Assembly (NCBI RefSeq): GCF_001667015.1
Contig: NZ_LZIS01000066.1
Coordinates: 1-64,000 of the forward strand
Source: Mycobacterium sp. E3198
GTDB lineage: Bacteria > Actinomycetota > Actinomycetes > Mycobacteriales > Mycobacteriaceae
Length of the DNA stretch: 64,000 bases
Reading direction: 5' to 3'
The position numbers and the translations under genes are program-made. Positions 54,737 to 63,507 of the stretch are shown in pieces; positions within the stretch are counted from its first letter, which is position 1; every line of letters starts with the position of its first letter. The notes under the pieces are model-generated. The model made no database searches. It was not told the origin of the DNA and saw nothing but the letters and a program-made list of their open reading frames with translations.

Positions 54737-55624
54737 ATGTCGATGAAACGTATTGCCAGCGCGGCGGCGCTCGTGGCCGGCCTCGGGATCTCCGCGCTGA
54801 ACCCGGGGTTCGCCAGCTCCGCGCCGCTCGACCCGCCGCCTCCGTGCCCGAACTGCCACGGCGGTGGTGGCGGCGGGGCGACACCGGCGCCGCAGAACCC
54901 GCCGCAGGCGCCGAGCACGCAAAGCCAGCCGCCGGCCACCCACAGCACCGCGCCGCCGGCCACCCAGAGTCAGCCGCCGGCCACCCAAAGTCAGCCGCCG
55001 GCGACGCAGAGCACCCAGCCGCCGGCCACCACCGAGCCGCCGGCCACCACCGAGCCGCCGGCCACCCAAAGCACCCACCCGTCGTGGACACGCGGCAGCG
55101 AGCCGCCGAGGACGGAAACCACGCAGCCCGGCGGGCAGACGACTCCGCCGAGCCCGCAAACCACGGCACCGGCGAGCGGGCAAACCAGCCCGCCGTCGGG
55201 GCGGGAGGCGCGCCCGGCGCTGAATCCGCCGAGCACGCAGCCTCCCCACCCGGCCTACGTTCCGCGCCGCGACCTGGTCACGGCCAGCGCGGAAGTCGGC
55301 GGCCCCGCCGGTAACGCCCAATTCAGCATCGTGGGCCGAGGCGCGCCGCCGCCGCCGGTCCGCGGCTGGGGCTGGAACGACGGCCCGGCTCCGCACCGCG
55401 CCCCGCCCGGCTGGTATGGCCCGCCGCCCCCCGGCGGCTGGGACGGTCCGCCGCCTCCCGGCGGCTGGAACCGCCCGTGGAGCGGGCCGCCGCGCGACGT
55501 CGTCCACGCTCGGTCCGATTTCGGCCCGTTCGAGTACAACACCTTCACCGTCTTCCCGGTCTTCAACTGGTATTACGGAGGTTGGGGTTACTGGTTCTTC
55601 GGCGTCTGGGTACCGCTGTACTGA
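54737..55624 (+). CDS. Pro/Thr-rich repetitive secreted protein
   Basis: A 295-residue secreted protein. Signal peptide about 1-29. Residues 35-160 are low complexity, with tandem units of the PPATQSQ/PPATTE type (about 54895-55080 in DNA) and a CPNCHGGG motif before them. The C-terminus has GPPPPGGW repeats and a Trp/Tyr-rich end (YYGGWGYWFFGVW) that could be a surface or membrane-associated part. Function unknown. Confidence 0.7.
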   Translation: MSMKRIASAAALVAGLGISALNPGFASSAPLDPPPPCPNCHGGGGGGATPAPQNPPQAPSTQSQPPATHSTAPPATQSQPPATQSQPPATQSTQPPATTEPPATTEPPATQSTHPSWTRGSEPPRTETTQPGGQTTPPSPQTTAPASGQTSPPSGREARPALNPPSTQPPHPAYVPRRDLVTASAEVGGPAGNAQFSIVGRGAPPPPVRGWGWNDGPAPHRAPPGWYGPPPPGGWDGPPPPGGWNRPWSGPPRDVVHARSDFGPFEYNTFTVFPVFNWYYGGWGYWFFGVWVPLY

Positions 55625-55718
55625 CGCTCTCGAGCCCTTTGTGAAAGCCGCCCCGGCATGCGTCGGGGCGGCTTCCAACTGTCGGCCCCAGTCGACAAGC
55701 GAGGCCGGGAAGGGGCGC

Positions 55719-56498
55719 ATGGGCACCGCGGACAAGCGATTCGTCAGGCTCGGCCGCGACGGCGGCGTCGTCACCCTCGAGTTGATCAACGCCAAACCGC
55801 TGAACATCCTCGGCACCGGGGCCATCGAGGAACTGACGCGGACGTTCGCCACCGTGAGCCACGACAGCGACGTGCGGGTCGTCGTATTCCGCGGATCCGG
55901 CGAGAAGGCGTTCATCGGCGGCGCCGACATCAACGAGATGGTCGCCCTCGATCGGTCCAGCGCCGAGGTGTTCATCCGCCGGCTAGCGGGCCTGTGTGAG
56001 GCGATTCGCGACTGCCCGGTCCCCGTCATCGCCCGGCTCGCGGGCTGGTGCCTGGGCGGCGGCCTGGAGGTCGCGGCGTCGTGTGATCTGCGGATCGCCG
56101 AGTCGGGAGCCACATTCGGGATGCCGGAGGTGGCGGTCGGCATCCCGTCGGTGATCCATTCGGCGTTGCTGCCGGCGCTCATCGGGGCCTCGCACGCGGC
56201 GTGGCTACTCCTCACGGGGGAGACGGTCGACGCCGACACCGCCGCCTCCTGGGGCTTGGTGCACGAGGTCGTCCCGGCCCGTGCCCTCGACGCCCGAATT
56301 GCCGAGCTGGCAACGAAATTCGTCGGATTCGGCCCGCAGGCGGTCCGCCAACAAAAGCGGCTACTCAACAGCTGGTTCGATATGACGGTGCACGGGGCGA
56401 TCGAGGACAGCATCGAGCAGTTCGCGCTCGCGTTCCTGACCGGGGAGCCACAGCAACATATGCAGGCGTTCCTGTCGCGCAAGAAAAGTCAAAACTGA
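55719..56498 (+). CDS. Enoyl-CoA hydratase/isomerase family protein
   Basis: A 259-residue crotonase-fold protein. Oxyanion motif FIGGADINEM and WCLGGGLEVA; the PEVAVGIPS segment carries one Glu of the usual pair. Typical of hydratases. The ATG at 55719 has gaagggg-like ribosome site; longer frames overlap the repetitive protein. Single gene, ended by an 18-bp hairpin. Confidence 0.87.
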   Translation: MGTADKRFVRLGRDGGVVTLELINAKPLNILGTGAIEELTRTFATVSHDSDVRVVVFRGSGEKAFIGGADINEMVALDRSSAEVFIRRLAGLCEAIRDCPVPVIARLAGWCLGGGLEVAASCDLRIAESGATFGMPEVAVGIPSVIHSALLPALIGASHAAWLLLTGETVDADTAASWGLVHEVVPARALDARIAELATKFVGFGPQAVRQQKRLLNSWFDMTVHGAIEDSIEQFALAFLTGEPQQHMQAFLSRKKSQN

Positions 56499-56502
56499 AT
56501 GC

Positions 56503-56561
56503 CGCGAAAGTGCAACTACCAGCCGGCACTCGGGAAATGTGTCGGTAGTTGCACTTTCGCG
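56503..56561. terminator. Perfect 18-bp hairpin after the enoyl-CoA hydratase
   Basis: CGCGAAAGTGCAACTACC pairs with GGTAGTTGCACTTTCGCG around a 23-nt loop. CTGAA, which includes the stop codon, and TTCAG can extend the stem past a bulge. No U tract follows. Position suits a terminator. Confidence 0.75.
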
Positions 56562-56641
56562 TTCAGTCGTGCGCTGAATTGACCGGCAAATTTGCGGCAG
56601 TAGTCTGATCTCGAGTTTGGCAGGGGCCGGAGGGGGGTGGT

Positions 56642-58975
56642 ATGCAGCTCCAATACATCAGCATCCCTGGGCTGGTCGCCGCCGCCGGTGGCGATCCTTG
56701 GGCGATCAATCAAAGCCTGCAAGCCGGTCGTCCGGCGCAGATCTCGGCCCTGGCCGGCGCTTTCCACGGTGCGGGCAGATCCACCGCCGAGGCCGACGCC
56801 ACGTTCGAGCAGGCGCGTCGTCGCTTCGAGGAGTCCTGGACCCACGAAAACGGCGATAATCCGATCAACGATTCCGCCGAGGTGCAGCGCACCGCGCGAG
56901 CGCTGGGGGAGCAGTCCGAGCAGTTGCCCAAGATCGGGGCGCATCTCGAAGAGGTCGCCGCCGCCCTGGCCGAGGCGCAAAAGGGCGGCAAGGCAACGAT
57001 CTCGGCCCTGGAAACGTCGCTGCGCGAGCTCGACGACATGATCGCCCAGGCCGTGGCTATGAAACATCATGTGACTACCGACGAGGATCGGCACGCGCTT
57101 GACGAATTCATCGATTCGTGCGAGAACGGCGCGGTCGACGTCACCAAAAGGGCTGTGGGCCGGCTGCATTCGATCCGCGGCACCTATTCGAAGATTCTGC
57201 AGAGCGGGCAGTCAAATCTGGCCACCGATGGATATGACCCCGCCAGGATTTGGGGCGCCGACGGGCATGAGGCGGAGACGCCCGACACGGCCGAGCGAGA
57301 CGTCCACGGTGCGCTCGGCGGCGATAAGGGCGCCGCGGCCCGGGTCAACGGCGTGCTGGGCACCATCACCCCCGACCAGCTCGCCGGCAAGGTGCCGTTA
57401 ACCGCCGAGCAGGCAGCGGTTTTGAGTCAGCTGCAGGCACAAGAGCATGGGATGACCGTTCCCCAGCTCCAAACCGCCGAAGAACGCCTCGGTGTCGAGA
57501 AGAACATGATCGGCGACTCGTTGCAGCTGATGAGCAACCCGAGCCTCACGTTCCCCAAGACTCCGCTGAAAGTGGGTGCCAAGCAGGGATCGGACACGAC
57601 GCGCGGCGGGTTTTCTCAGCTGCCGCAGAGCGTGCAGAACACACTCACCGGCAACGAATCGTCTCGCTGGTCGGCCGACGATATGGAGTCGATCGCAAAG
57701 ATCGTCGGCGACGGAAACCCCGCGCTGCAGCACGGCACCGAACTGGACAAAGCGATGCTCGACTGGGGTGCACGCGAACTGCACGAGGAGCTCCCGCACG
57801 GACAGCTCCTCGACCACAGCCTGCTGCACGGCGACCAGCGCGGCGTCCTTGACGACGTGTTCCGCGCCGCCGGGCGAGATCACCTGCGGGTGACGGACCT
57901 GATCACCGGCGGCGGTCACGATCAGTTCCTGTCCGACGTCACCCACAATCGGTGGGACGACGGCGGCAGGGCGGTCGGCTCGTTGTTCAGCTGGACCGAG
58001 AACCCAACCGGGGCGGAGGCCGAAATCGCGGGCAGGACCGCGCATTCCTACGCGACCTATCTGGGCCAGCACGCCGGCGATCTGCTCAAGCTGCCCGACG
58101 GGTTGGGCACCACCACGCTGGGTGGGGCGAATCCCGGTCTCGTGCAGTCCTTTGCGCACGGGCTGGCGCCGTACATCCCCAACATCGCGGGCGAACACAA
58201 CGACTTGTCGCAGTTCTTCGGCACCCCCGACTCCGCCGAGAACCAGGAAAACGATTCCTGGCCGGTGGCGAAAGGTATTTTCTCGGTGTTGAGCACCGAC
58301 AAGACGGCGTCGGACTATTTCAACGGCGCCGCCGACCGCGACATCATCCAGGCCGACAGCCGGTTCGCCCAAGCCGTTGGCAACCACGTGCCCGATCTAA
58401 TCAATCACGACGAGGGCCTCAAGTACGCGGCCCGGTTGAAAGGCCTCGTCGACGTCGGCACGTACAACGCGTCGAACTCCGACGCGATGGCCGCGTACAA
58501 CCTGAAGAAATCGGCCTACGAAGTCCTCACCAAGGGCGGCAGCTTCGGCGTGGGCGCGCTTCCGGTCCCGGGCGCCGGAATCGTCGGCGGCGGAGCGGGT
58601 CTCATCGGCGCGGCCATGGAGCACGACATCGTTGGTGCACAGCCGACCACGCCGTCGATCCCGGACATGCCGCACACCGCGCCACCGCGGCTCGTGCTCG
58701 ACGGCTTCCTGGCGTCCGGCCAACCCCTGAACGGGCTCGGACCGGAGTTCTACCGGCCCGTCGACCCGCAGCAGCCCCATGGCCCCATGCGGATCGCCAC
58801 CTACGCCGAAATGCCCCAGGCGTGGCGTGACGCCAATCCCGTCGAAAGTTACGACAGCGATCTCTCGAGCGCGCTCAGCCGGACCCTCGGCAACGACACC
58901 GTCACGCGGGTGGACGACGACATCGCGACGTACTACAACAACATCGTGCACAACCCGCAGCCTTGGAAAAAGTGA
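56642..58975 (+). CDS. Large protein of the mycobacterial 'TPR repeat region' family
   Basis: A 777-residue soluble protein with no signal peptide. The N-terminal about 200 residues are helical, begin with a VAAAGGDPWAINQSLQAGRP-type signature and contain coiled-coil-like stretches. This signature occurs in several mycobacterial proteins annotated as TPR-region proteins; TPR units are not evident here. A middle region is rich in Gly/Asp/Asn, and a Gly-rich hydrophobic patch (GVGALPVPGAGIVGGG) occurs about residue 640. Strong ribosome site ggagggggg. Possibly a type VII substrate or toxin-like protein; inference only. Confidence 0.7.
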   Translation: MQLQYISIPGLVAAAGGDPWAINQSLQAGRPAQISALAGAFHGAGRSTAEADATFEQARRRFEESWTHENGDNPINDSAEVQRTARALGEQSEQLPKIGAHLEEVAAALAEAQKGGKATISALETSLRELDDMIAQAVAMKHHVTTDEDRHALDEFIDSCENGAVDVTKRAVGRLHSIRGTYSKILQSGQSNLATDGYDPARIWGADGHEAETPDTAERDVHGALGGDKGAAARVNGVLGTITPDQLAGKVPLTAEQAAVLSQLQAQEHGMTVPQLQTAEERLGVEKNMIGDSLQLMSNPSLTFPKTPLKVGAKQGSDTTRGGFSQLPQSVQNTLTGNESSRWSADDMESIAKIVGDGNPALQHGTELDKAMLDWGARELHEELPHGQLLDHSLLHGDQRGVLDDVFRAAGRDHLRVTDLITGGGHDQFLSDVTHNRWDDGGRAVGSLFSWTENPTGAEAEIAGRTAHSYATYLGQHAGDLLKLPDGLGTTTLGGANPGLVQSFAHGLAPYIPNIAGEHNDLSQFFGTPDSAENQENDSWPVAKGIFSVLSTDKTASDYFNGAADRDIIQADSRFAQAVGNHVPDLINHDEGLKYAARLKGLVDVGTYNASNSDAMAAYNLKKSAYEVLTKGGSFGVGALPVPGAGIVGGGAGLIGAAMEHDIVGAQPTTPSIPDMPHTAPPRLVLDGFLASGQPLNGLGPEFYRPVDPQQPHGPMRIATYAEMPQAWRDANPVESYDSDLSSALSRTLGNDTVTRVDDDIATYYNNIVHNPQPWKK

Positions 58976-59110
58976 CCACGGGCTGAACCCCTCGCCAACA
59001 CGCGCGGAAGCGCAAACGGCGATGCTCGTTTTCAAATCTGCCGATACGCGTATTTTTTCTGGCGCTGAGCCTCATGATGGCGAGTACGCAGGAGCACCGG
59101 GGGGTGGGCG

Positions 59111-60451
59111 ATGTCGTTTGTGGTCGTGACGGCGGACGTCTTGGAGACGGCCGCGGCGGACGCCGCGCAGGTCGGTGCGGCGGTAAGCGCCGGCAATCTG
59201 GCGGCGGCCATCCCGACGACCGAACTGGCCGCGGCGGGCGCCGACGAGGTGTCGGCGGCCATCTCGGCGCTGTTCGGCGCCCACGCCCAGGAGTATCAGG
59301 CGGCGGCGGCGCGGGCGGCGACGTATTCCGAGCAGTTCGTGCGCGCGCTGAGCGCAGCCGCGTCGTCGTACGCGGCCGCGGAGGCCGGCATTGCGGCGTC
59401 GCTGCGGGCTCCGCTGGGCGGGGCCGCCGCGGCGCCCCTGGCCGGTCCGCTTCGCGCGATCGAACAGGCCTGGGACAACAGCCCTTTCGGCCAGGCGCTC
59501 GCGCCGATCATCAACGCGGCCATCGGCGGCACCGGCGGCAACCAGCAGTCGATCGTCATCGACTTCGTGCGGCACGGCCAGTCAATCGGCAACGCGGCCA
59601 ACCTGATCGATACGGCCGTGCCCGGACTGCCCCTCACCGCCCTGGGCGCCCAGCAGGCGACGGCAATCGGCACGGTGCTTGGGGCACAAGGCAACTTCGC
59701 GGGGGTTTTCGAGTCGCAGCTGACCAGGGTGCAGCAGACCGCGTTCTTCGCCGGCATGACCAACGTGCCGATATTGTCCGGGCTCAATGAGATCAACGCC
59801 GGCATCTTCGACGGCGCACCGGACATCAGCCCCCAGGGCCTCATGTACCTGGTGGCCCCGCTGGCGTGGACGCTCGGATTCCCGATCGTGCCGATGCTCG
59901 CCCCCGGATCCGCGCACCTCAATGGGATCGTCTTCGACCAAGGCTTCACCAACGCGATGCAGACGATGTACGGCACCGCCATGACGAACCCGGTGGTGAA
60001 CCCGGTGAACGGCCACGTCACCGACGTCGCTTTCTCCAGCGAATTCGCGATCGAGGTCGGGACGCTGATGAACGTCAACAACCCGAACCCCCTGCTGATG
60101 CTCACCCACCCGTTGCCCAACACCGGCGTCATCGTGGTGCAGGGCAGCCCGCAGGGCGGCTGGACGATGACGAATTGGGACGGCATACCCGTGGGGCCAC
60201 CGACCCTGCCCACCAAGCTGTTCGTCGACGCGCGCGACCTGATCACCGCGCCGCAATTCGCGGCCTGGAACAGTTGGGCGGCCTTCGGCACCGGCGATCC
60301 GGTGACCTTCCTCAGCGCCGCGCAAAATGGCGTCGACGAGGTCGCCGGCGCGGCGCTGCACTTTCCGATCGCGGTGACCCGGGACCTGGTGCACGCCGTG
60401 ACCCATACCAGCGTCGGCGGGCTGTCGGCGGAACTGGCGGGTCTGATCTAG
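59111..60451 (+). CDS. PE protein fused to a histidine phosphatase domain
   Basis: A 446-residue protein. Residues 1-110 are a PE domain (MSFVVVTADVLETAA), with the type VII export motif YAAAE at 87-91. From about 147 it has a histidine phosphatase/phosphoglycerate mutase domain: IDFVRHGQSIGN with catalytic Arg154-His155-Gly156, and a later LTHP. So an exported phosphatase is likely; substrate unknown. The stop overlaps the RES gene stop by a few bases. Some mycobacteria have PE fusions with lipases; this combination is less common. Confidence 0.85.
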   Translation: MSFVVVTADVLETAAADAAQVGAAVSAGNLAAAIPTTELAAAGADEVSAAISALFGAHAQEYQAAAARAATYSEQFVRALSAAASSYAAAEAGIAASLRAPLGGAAAAPLAGPLRAIEQAWDNSPFGQALAPIINAAIGGTGGNQQSIVIDFVRHGQSIGNAANLIDTAVPGLPLTALGAQQATAIGTVLGAQGNFAGVFESQLTRVQQTAFFAGMTNVPILSGLNEINAGIFDGAPDISPQGLMYLVAPLAWTLGFPIVPMLAPGSAHLNGIVFDQGFTNAMQTMYGTAMTNPVVNPVNGHVTDVAFSSEFAIEVGTLMNVNNPNPLLMLTHPLPNTGVIVVQGSPQGGWTMTNWDGIPVGPPTLPTKLFVDARDLITAPQFAAWNSWAAFGTGDPVTFLSAAQNGVDEVAGAALHFPIAVTRDLVHAVTHTSVGGLSAELAGLI

Positions 60452-61098
60452 ACCATCGAGTAGCCGAGACGGTCGGCGACACGAGCGATGCGCTTTGCCA
60501 GGCCGGGATGCGTCAACGGGTGCGAGGAGGATGGCCGCAGCGGCATTGCCGTCGCGGCCGGCGGAAACAACGCGATGCACGCCTTGCCGGCGAACCGGCT
60601 GTTGTACCGCATTCCATCGAGGGTCGGGTACGCCGCGACGATGACGCGGGCCCACCTTTGGGTGATCGCATGGGGCGCGGTCGACATGGCAAAAGTGCCG
60701 CCGGCGCGCGTCGGCCACGCTCCGGCGCTGTCGACGGCGACATCGAGCAGCAGTAGGTCTCGGGTGAACCGCAATGACGTCAGGTACGGCGCTTCGCGGA
60801 CCCGGTCGATGGTGCGGTGCGCTCGGAACGCCTCGGCAAGCGCTGCACCGGGCACGGAGGCCCCGTACCACACGCCGTGGTCGGGGTGGTCGCCCTCGGG
60901 TTGTGGGTGCGGGTCGAACCTCAGCAGCGGCCCATAGACCCGAAATTCGTTCCAGGCCAAGACATGTTCGCCCTGCGTGCGATGCACCCGCCACCATGTC
61001 GCTGACCGGCGGATCGCGCGCAGTTCGTCGTCACGGATCCCGATCGCCTGCAGCTTCTCTTTCGACGGCGGATCGCCAAGGGTTTCGGCGTCGCTCAC
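60448..61098 (-). CDS. RES-domain toxin
   Basis: A 216-residue protein with a C-terminal RES domain. WWRVHRTQG carries the Arg, VWYGASVPGAALAEAF the conserved Ser/Glu region. RES toxins degrade NAD+ (as MbcT of M. tuberculosis). It starts inside the upstream antitoxin-like gene (ATGA overlap), the usual order of such pairs. Toxin activity is inferred. Confidence 0.82.
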   Translation of the reverse strand: MSDAETLGDPPSKEKLQAIGIRDDELRAIRRSATWWRVHRTQGEHVLAWNEFRVYGPLLRFDPHPQPEGDHPDHGVWYGASVPGAALAEAFRAHRTIDRVREAPYLTSLRFTRDLLLLDVAVDSAGAWPTRAGGTFAMSTAPHAITQRWARVIVAAYPTLDGMRYNSRFAGKACIALFPPAATAMPLRPSSSHPLTHPGLAKRIARVADRLGYSMV

Positions 61099-61673
61099 CT
61101 GCTGGCCCAGTCGGCGGCCTCGGCAACGCTGAGCACCAGCCGAATGTCTCCGCCGCTGCGCAACCAGTCCAGTGGCGACACCGGTTCACCATCGACGCTC
61201 AGGTCGGGTTGCGGTGCGGTGAGGAACCCAGCGACCGACACGGGATGCAGGTCGGTCGGGAGCGCCGGCAATACCTGGTCGAGCCCCCGGATCTGACCGC
61301 GCCGCCCGGCCTCGTCGTCGAACTGCAGAGCGGGAAAGACCCAGCCGCCGCGATCCTGAATCGCCCATAAGGTGCGGTCGGCGCGGCGCTGGCGCACCCG
61401 AGATTCGTTGACGCCGAGAAGCTCGGCGACCTGACCACCCGAATACGCCGTGTTGATGAGACGGGCGACGCGGCCGAGCGTCTCCACCGTGACGCGGGCG
61501 TATGCGCGGTCATCCTCGGCGAAGTCCGACTCATCGAACAGCGCCGCGTCCGCCTCCGAGAGCGCCGCCGCGTCGGGCCGGATCGAGGGGAGGCTCTGCA
61601 ACGCCTCGGCCAGGTCCGTGCCGCTGATCGCGTAGTGCTCGGCGATCATTTCTCCGAGGTCGTTGGCCGTCAT
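61095..61673 (-). CDS. RES-partner antitoxin, DNA-binding
   Basis: A 192-residue protein. The central part (about 70-105) has a helix-turn-helix type segment (GGQVAELLGVNESRVRQRR), followed by a C-terminal region that likely caps the toxin (DLSVDGEPVSPLDWLRSGG). ATG at 61673; a GTG one codon earlier also fits. Its stop overlaps the RES start. A palindrome lies 16 bp upstream for autoregulation. Confidence 0.8.
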   Translation of the reverse strand: MTANDLGEMIAEHYAISGTDLAEALQSLPSIRPDAAALSEADAALFDESDFAEDDRAYARVTVETLGRVARLINTAYSGGQVAELLGVNESRVRQRRADRTLWAIQDRGGWVFPALQFDDEAGRRGQIRGLDQVLPALPTDLHPVSVAGFLTAPQPDLSVDGEPVSPLDWLRSGGDIRLVLSVAEAADWASR

Positions 61674-61689
61674 CACAAATCCCCACTTC

Positions 61690-61724
61690 TAACGCGCGTT
61701 AACAACATACTATCATCGTTAACG
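61690..61724. promoter_or_regulatory. Palindromic operator of the RES module
   Basis: TAACGCGCGTTA (61690-61701) is a perfect 12-bp palindrome, and CGTTAACG (61717-61724) a second perfect one. Both contain CGTTA and lie between the antitoxin start and the divergent hydrolase. Likely bound by the antitoxin. Confidence 0.6.
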
Positions 61725-61753
61725 CCGGTATCCCGAGGGAGCAGGAGGCCAAG

Positions 61754-62692
61754 ATGACATACGCGTTCGACCCCGAGCTCGCCGCCGTGGTGCCCATGCT
61801 GCCCGACCTCGACGGTGCCGATCCGGCGGCGATGCGGTCGTCCCTCAAAGCCATGATCGCCCAGTTGCCGGCCCCGGACCTGACGGGCGTGGACTGTGAG
61901 GATCGCCTGATCCCCGGCGGCCCCGGCGACCCGGAGGTGCCGGTCCGGATCTACCGACCAACGCAACGCAGCGGACCCGCGGCGGTCTACAGCGTCCACG
62001 GCGGCGGGTTCATCGCGGGAGACCTAGAGACCGAACACGCCGGCAACGTGGGGCTGGCGCGCGCGCTCGGTGTCGTGGTGGTCGCCGTCGACTACCGGCT
62101 CGCCCCGGAGACACCGTTTCCCGGGCCGCTCGAGGACGTCTACGCCGGGCTGGTGTGGACCGCGGCGCACGCGGCCGAGCTCGGGGTGGATCCGCGCCGC
62201 ATCGCCATCCACGGCGTCAGCGCCGGCGGCGGGCTGTGCGCCGCGCTCGCGCTGCTGGCCCGGGATCGTCAGGGTCCGCACATCGCGTTCCAGTTCCTCG
62301 GGGTGCCCGAGCTCGACGACCGGCTCGCCACCGCCAGCATGACCGCCTTCACCGACACCCCGCTGTGGAGTCGCCCGAAGGCCGTGGCGAGTTGGGACTG
62401 TTACCTCGGCGCGGGCCGCGCCGGCTCCGCGGACGTGTCGATCTATGCCGCACCCGCCCGCGCGACCGACCTGGCGGGATTACCGCCCGCCTACATTTCC
62501 GTGATGCACTTCGACCCGCTGCGCGATGAAGGCATCGCCTACGCCCAGGCCCTGCTGGCCGCCGGGGTCACCGTCGAATTGCATTTGTTCCCAGGGACTT
62601 TCCACGGTTCTGCCCTCATCCCGGACGCGGCGATCTCGCGGCGCGAGGGGGACGAGGCGGTCGCGGTGTTGCGCCGGGCGCTCGCCTTGTAG
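61754..62692 (+). CDS. HSL-type alpha/beta hydrolase
   Basis: A 312-residue hydrolase of the hormone-sensitive lipase family. Oxyanion motif HGGGF, nucleophile GVSAGGG, Asp in FDPLRDEG, His in FHGSA. No signal peptide. Esterase activity on short acyl esters is typical of the family. Divergent from the RES module across the palindromes; aggaggcc ribosome site before the ATG. Confidence 0.87.
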   Translation: MTYAFDPELAAVVPMLPDLDGADPAAMRSSLKAMIAQLPAPDLTGVDCEDRLIPGGPGDPEVPVRIYRPTQRSGPAAVYSVHGGGFIAGDLETEHAGNVGLARALGVVVVAVDYRLAPETPFPGPLEDVYAGLVWTAAHAAELGVDPRRIAIHGVSAGGGLCAALALLARDRQGPHIAFQFLGVPELDDRLATASMTAFTDTPLWSRPKAVASWDCYLGAGRAGSADVSIYAAPARATDLAGLPPAYISVMHFDPLRDEGIAYAQALLAAGVTVELHLFPGTFHGSALIPDAAISRREGDEAVAVLRRALAL

Positions 62693-62706
62693 TCGCCGCC
62701 GCTTGT

Positions 62707-62718
62707 GAGAACGTTCTC
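62707..62718. promoter_or_regulatory. GAGAACGTTCTC palindrome before the membrane gene
   Basis: A perfect 12-bp palindrome ending 20 bp before the ATG of the membrane protein. It does not fit the mycobacterial SOS box or the KstR operator. A repressor site is possible. Confidence 0.45.
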
Positions 62719-62738
62719 GCACCATCAGACTGGCTGAT

Positions 62739-63503
62739 ATGCGCGATCGGGAGACGATCGACTCAGAATTGCGGCGCATCGCCCTTGGGCGCCGGTCGAT
62801 CCGTGAGCAGGGCGGGCAGCCGTCGATCCGGGAGGTCGACGACCTGCTCGACGAGCGGCTGGGCCATCGCGCGCCGGTACCCGAGCCGGAGGTTGCCGCC
62901 GAGACCGGGCCCCGGCGCACGACCGGTGCCATCGCGTCTTCGCGCCGCAAGGGCCCGCTGCGTCGCCTCGGCCTCCTCGCGGCCTTGCCGCTATCCCTGA
63001 TCGCCGGTGTCGCCGCGGTGGTGGTGATATCGCGGGCGCACAACCCCGAGCCGGCGGCCGAGCCGGCGGCAGTCCCGCCACCGCCGTCGAGTGTGCGACC
63101 CAGCCCGGCCGCGCCGGCTGCACTCGCTCCGCAGCTCGACATCGCGGACCGCGTCTTGATCGGCGCGTTGAAACACGACGGCGTGCCGGTCCCCAGCCCC
63201 GAGTACGTGACGACCCATGGGCACGCGGTCTGCGACTTCCTCAGCCGCCAACCGGATTTCGCCGAGGCGATCCGATTTGTCCAAGGATCGACGATATGGG
63301 ACTCCAACCAGAGCGCGAGCTTCGTGGGCGGAGCCGTCGTCTCCTACTGTCCTCAGTACGAACAGGCAAGCCCGGGGGAGCTACAGCCGGGCCTCCAGAA
63401 GGCCCTCTCGGACCTGCAGGCCGTGCAGGGTGACCTGCAGGGCATCCGGGGCGACCTGCAAGGCATCCGAGACGCCCTGCCCGCTCTCCCGGGCCAACCG
63501 TGA
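62739..63503 (+). CDS. Membrane-anchored DUF732-like protein
   Basis: A 254-residue protein: charged cytoplasmic N-terminus (about 1-75), one membrane helix (about 78-100), a Pro/Ala-rich linker, then an extracytoplasmic DUF732-like domain (about 130-210, with two Cys: AVCDFL, SYCPQY). The C-terminal 35 residues have a 7-residue helical repeat (LQGIRGD). Function unknown. Confidence 0.75.
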   Translation: MRDRETIDSELRRIALGRRSIREQGGQPSIREVDDLLDERLGHRAPVPEPEVAAETGPRRTTGAIASSRRKGPLRRLGLLAALPLSLIAGVAAVVVISRAHNPEPAAEPAAVPPPPSSVRPSPAAPAALAPQLDIADRVLIGALKHDGVPVPSPEYVTTHGHAVCDFLSRQPDFAEAIRFVQGSTIWDSNQSASFVGGAVVSYCPQYEQASPGELQPGLQKALSDLQAVQGDLQGIRGDLQGIRDALPALPGQP

Positions 63504-63507
63504 TCTA

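Noticed and set aside
54895..55080. CRISPR-like short tandem repeat
   Set aside because: Units are in-frame amino acid repeats (PPATQSQ/PPATTE) with no unique spacers; they lie inside a secreted protein gene.
62707..62718. SOS (LexA) box
   Set aside because: The mycobacterial box is TCGAAC-n4-GTTCGA; this palindrome has no spacer and different ends.
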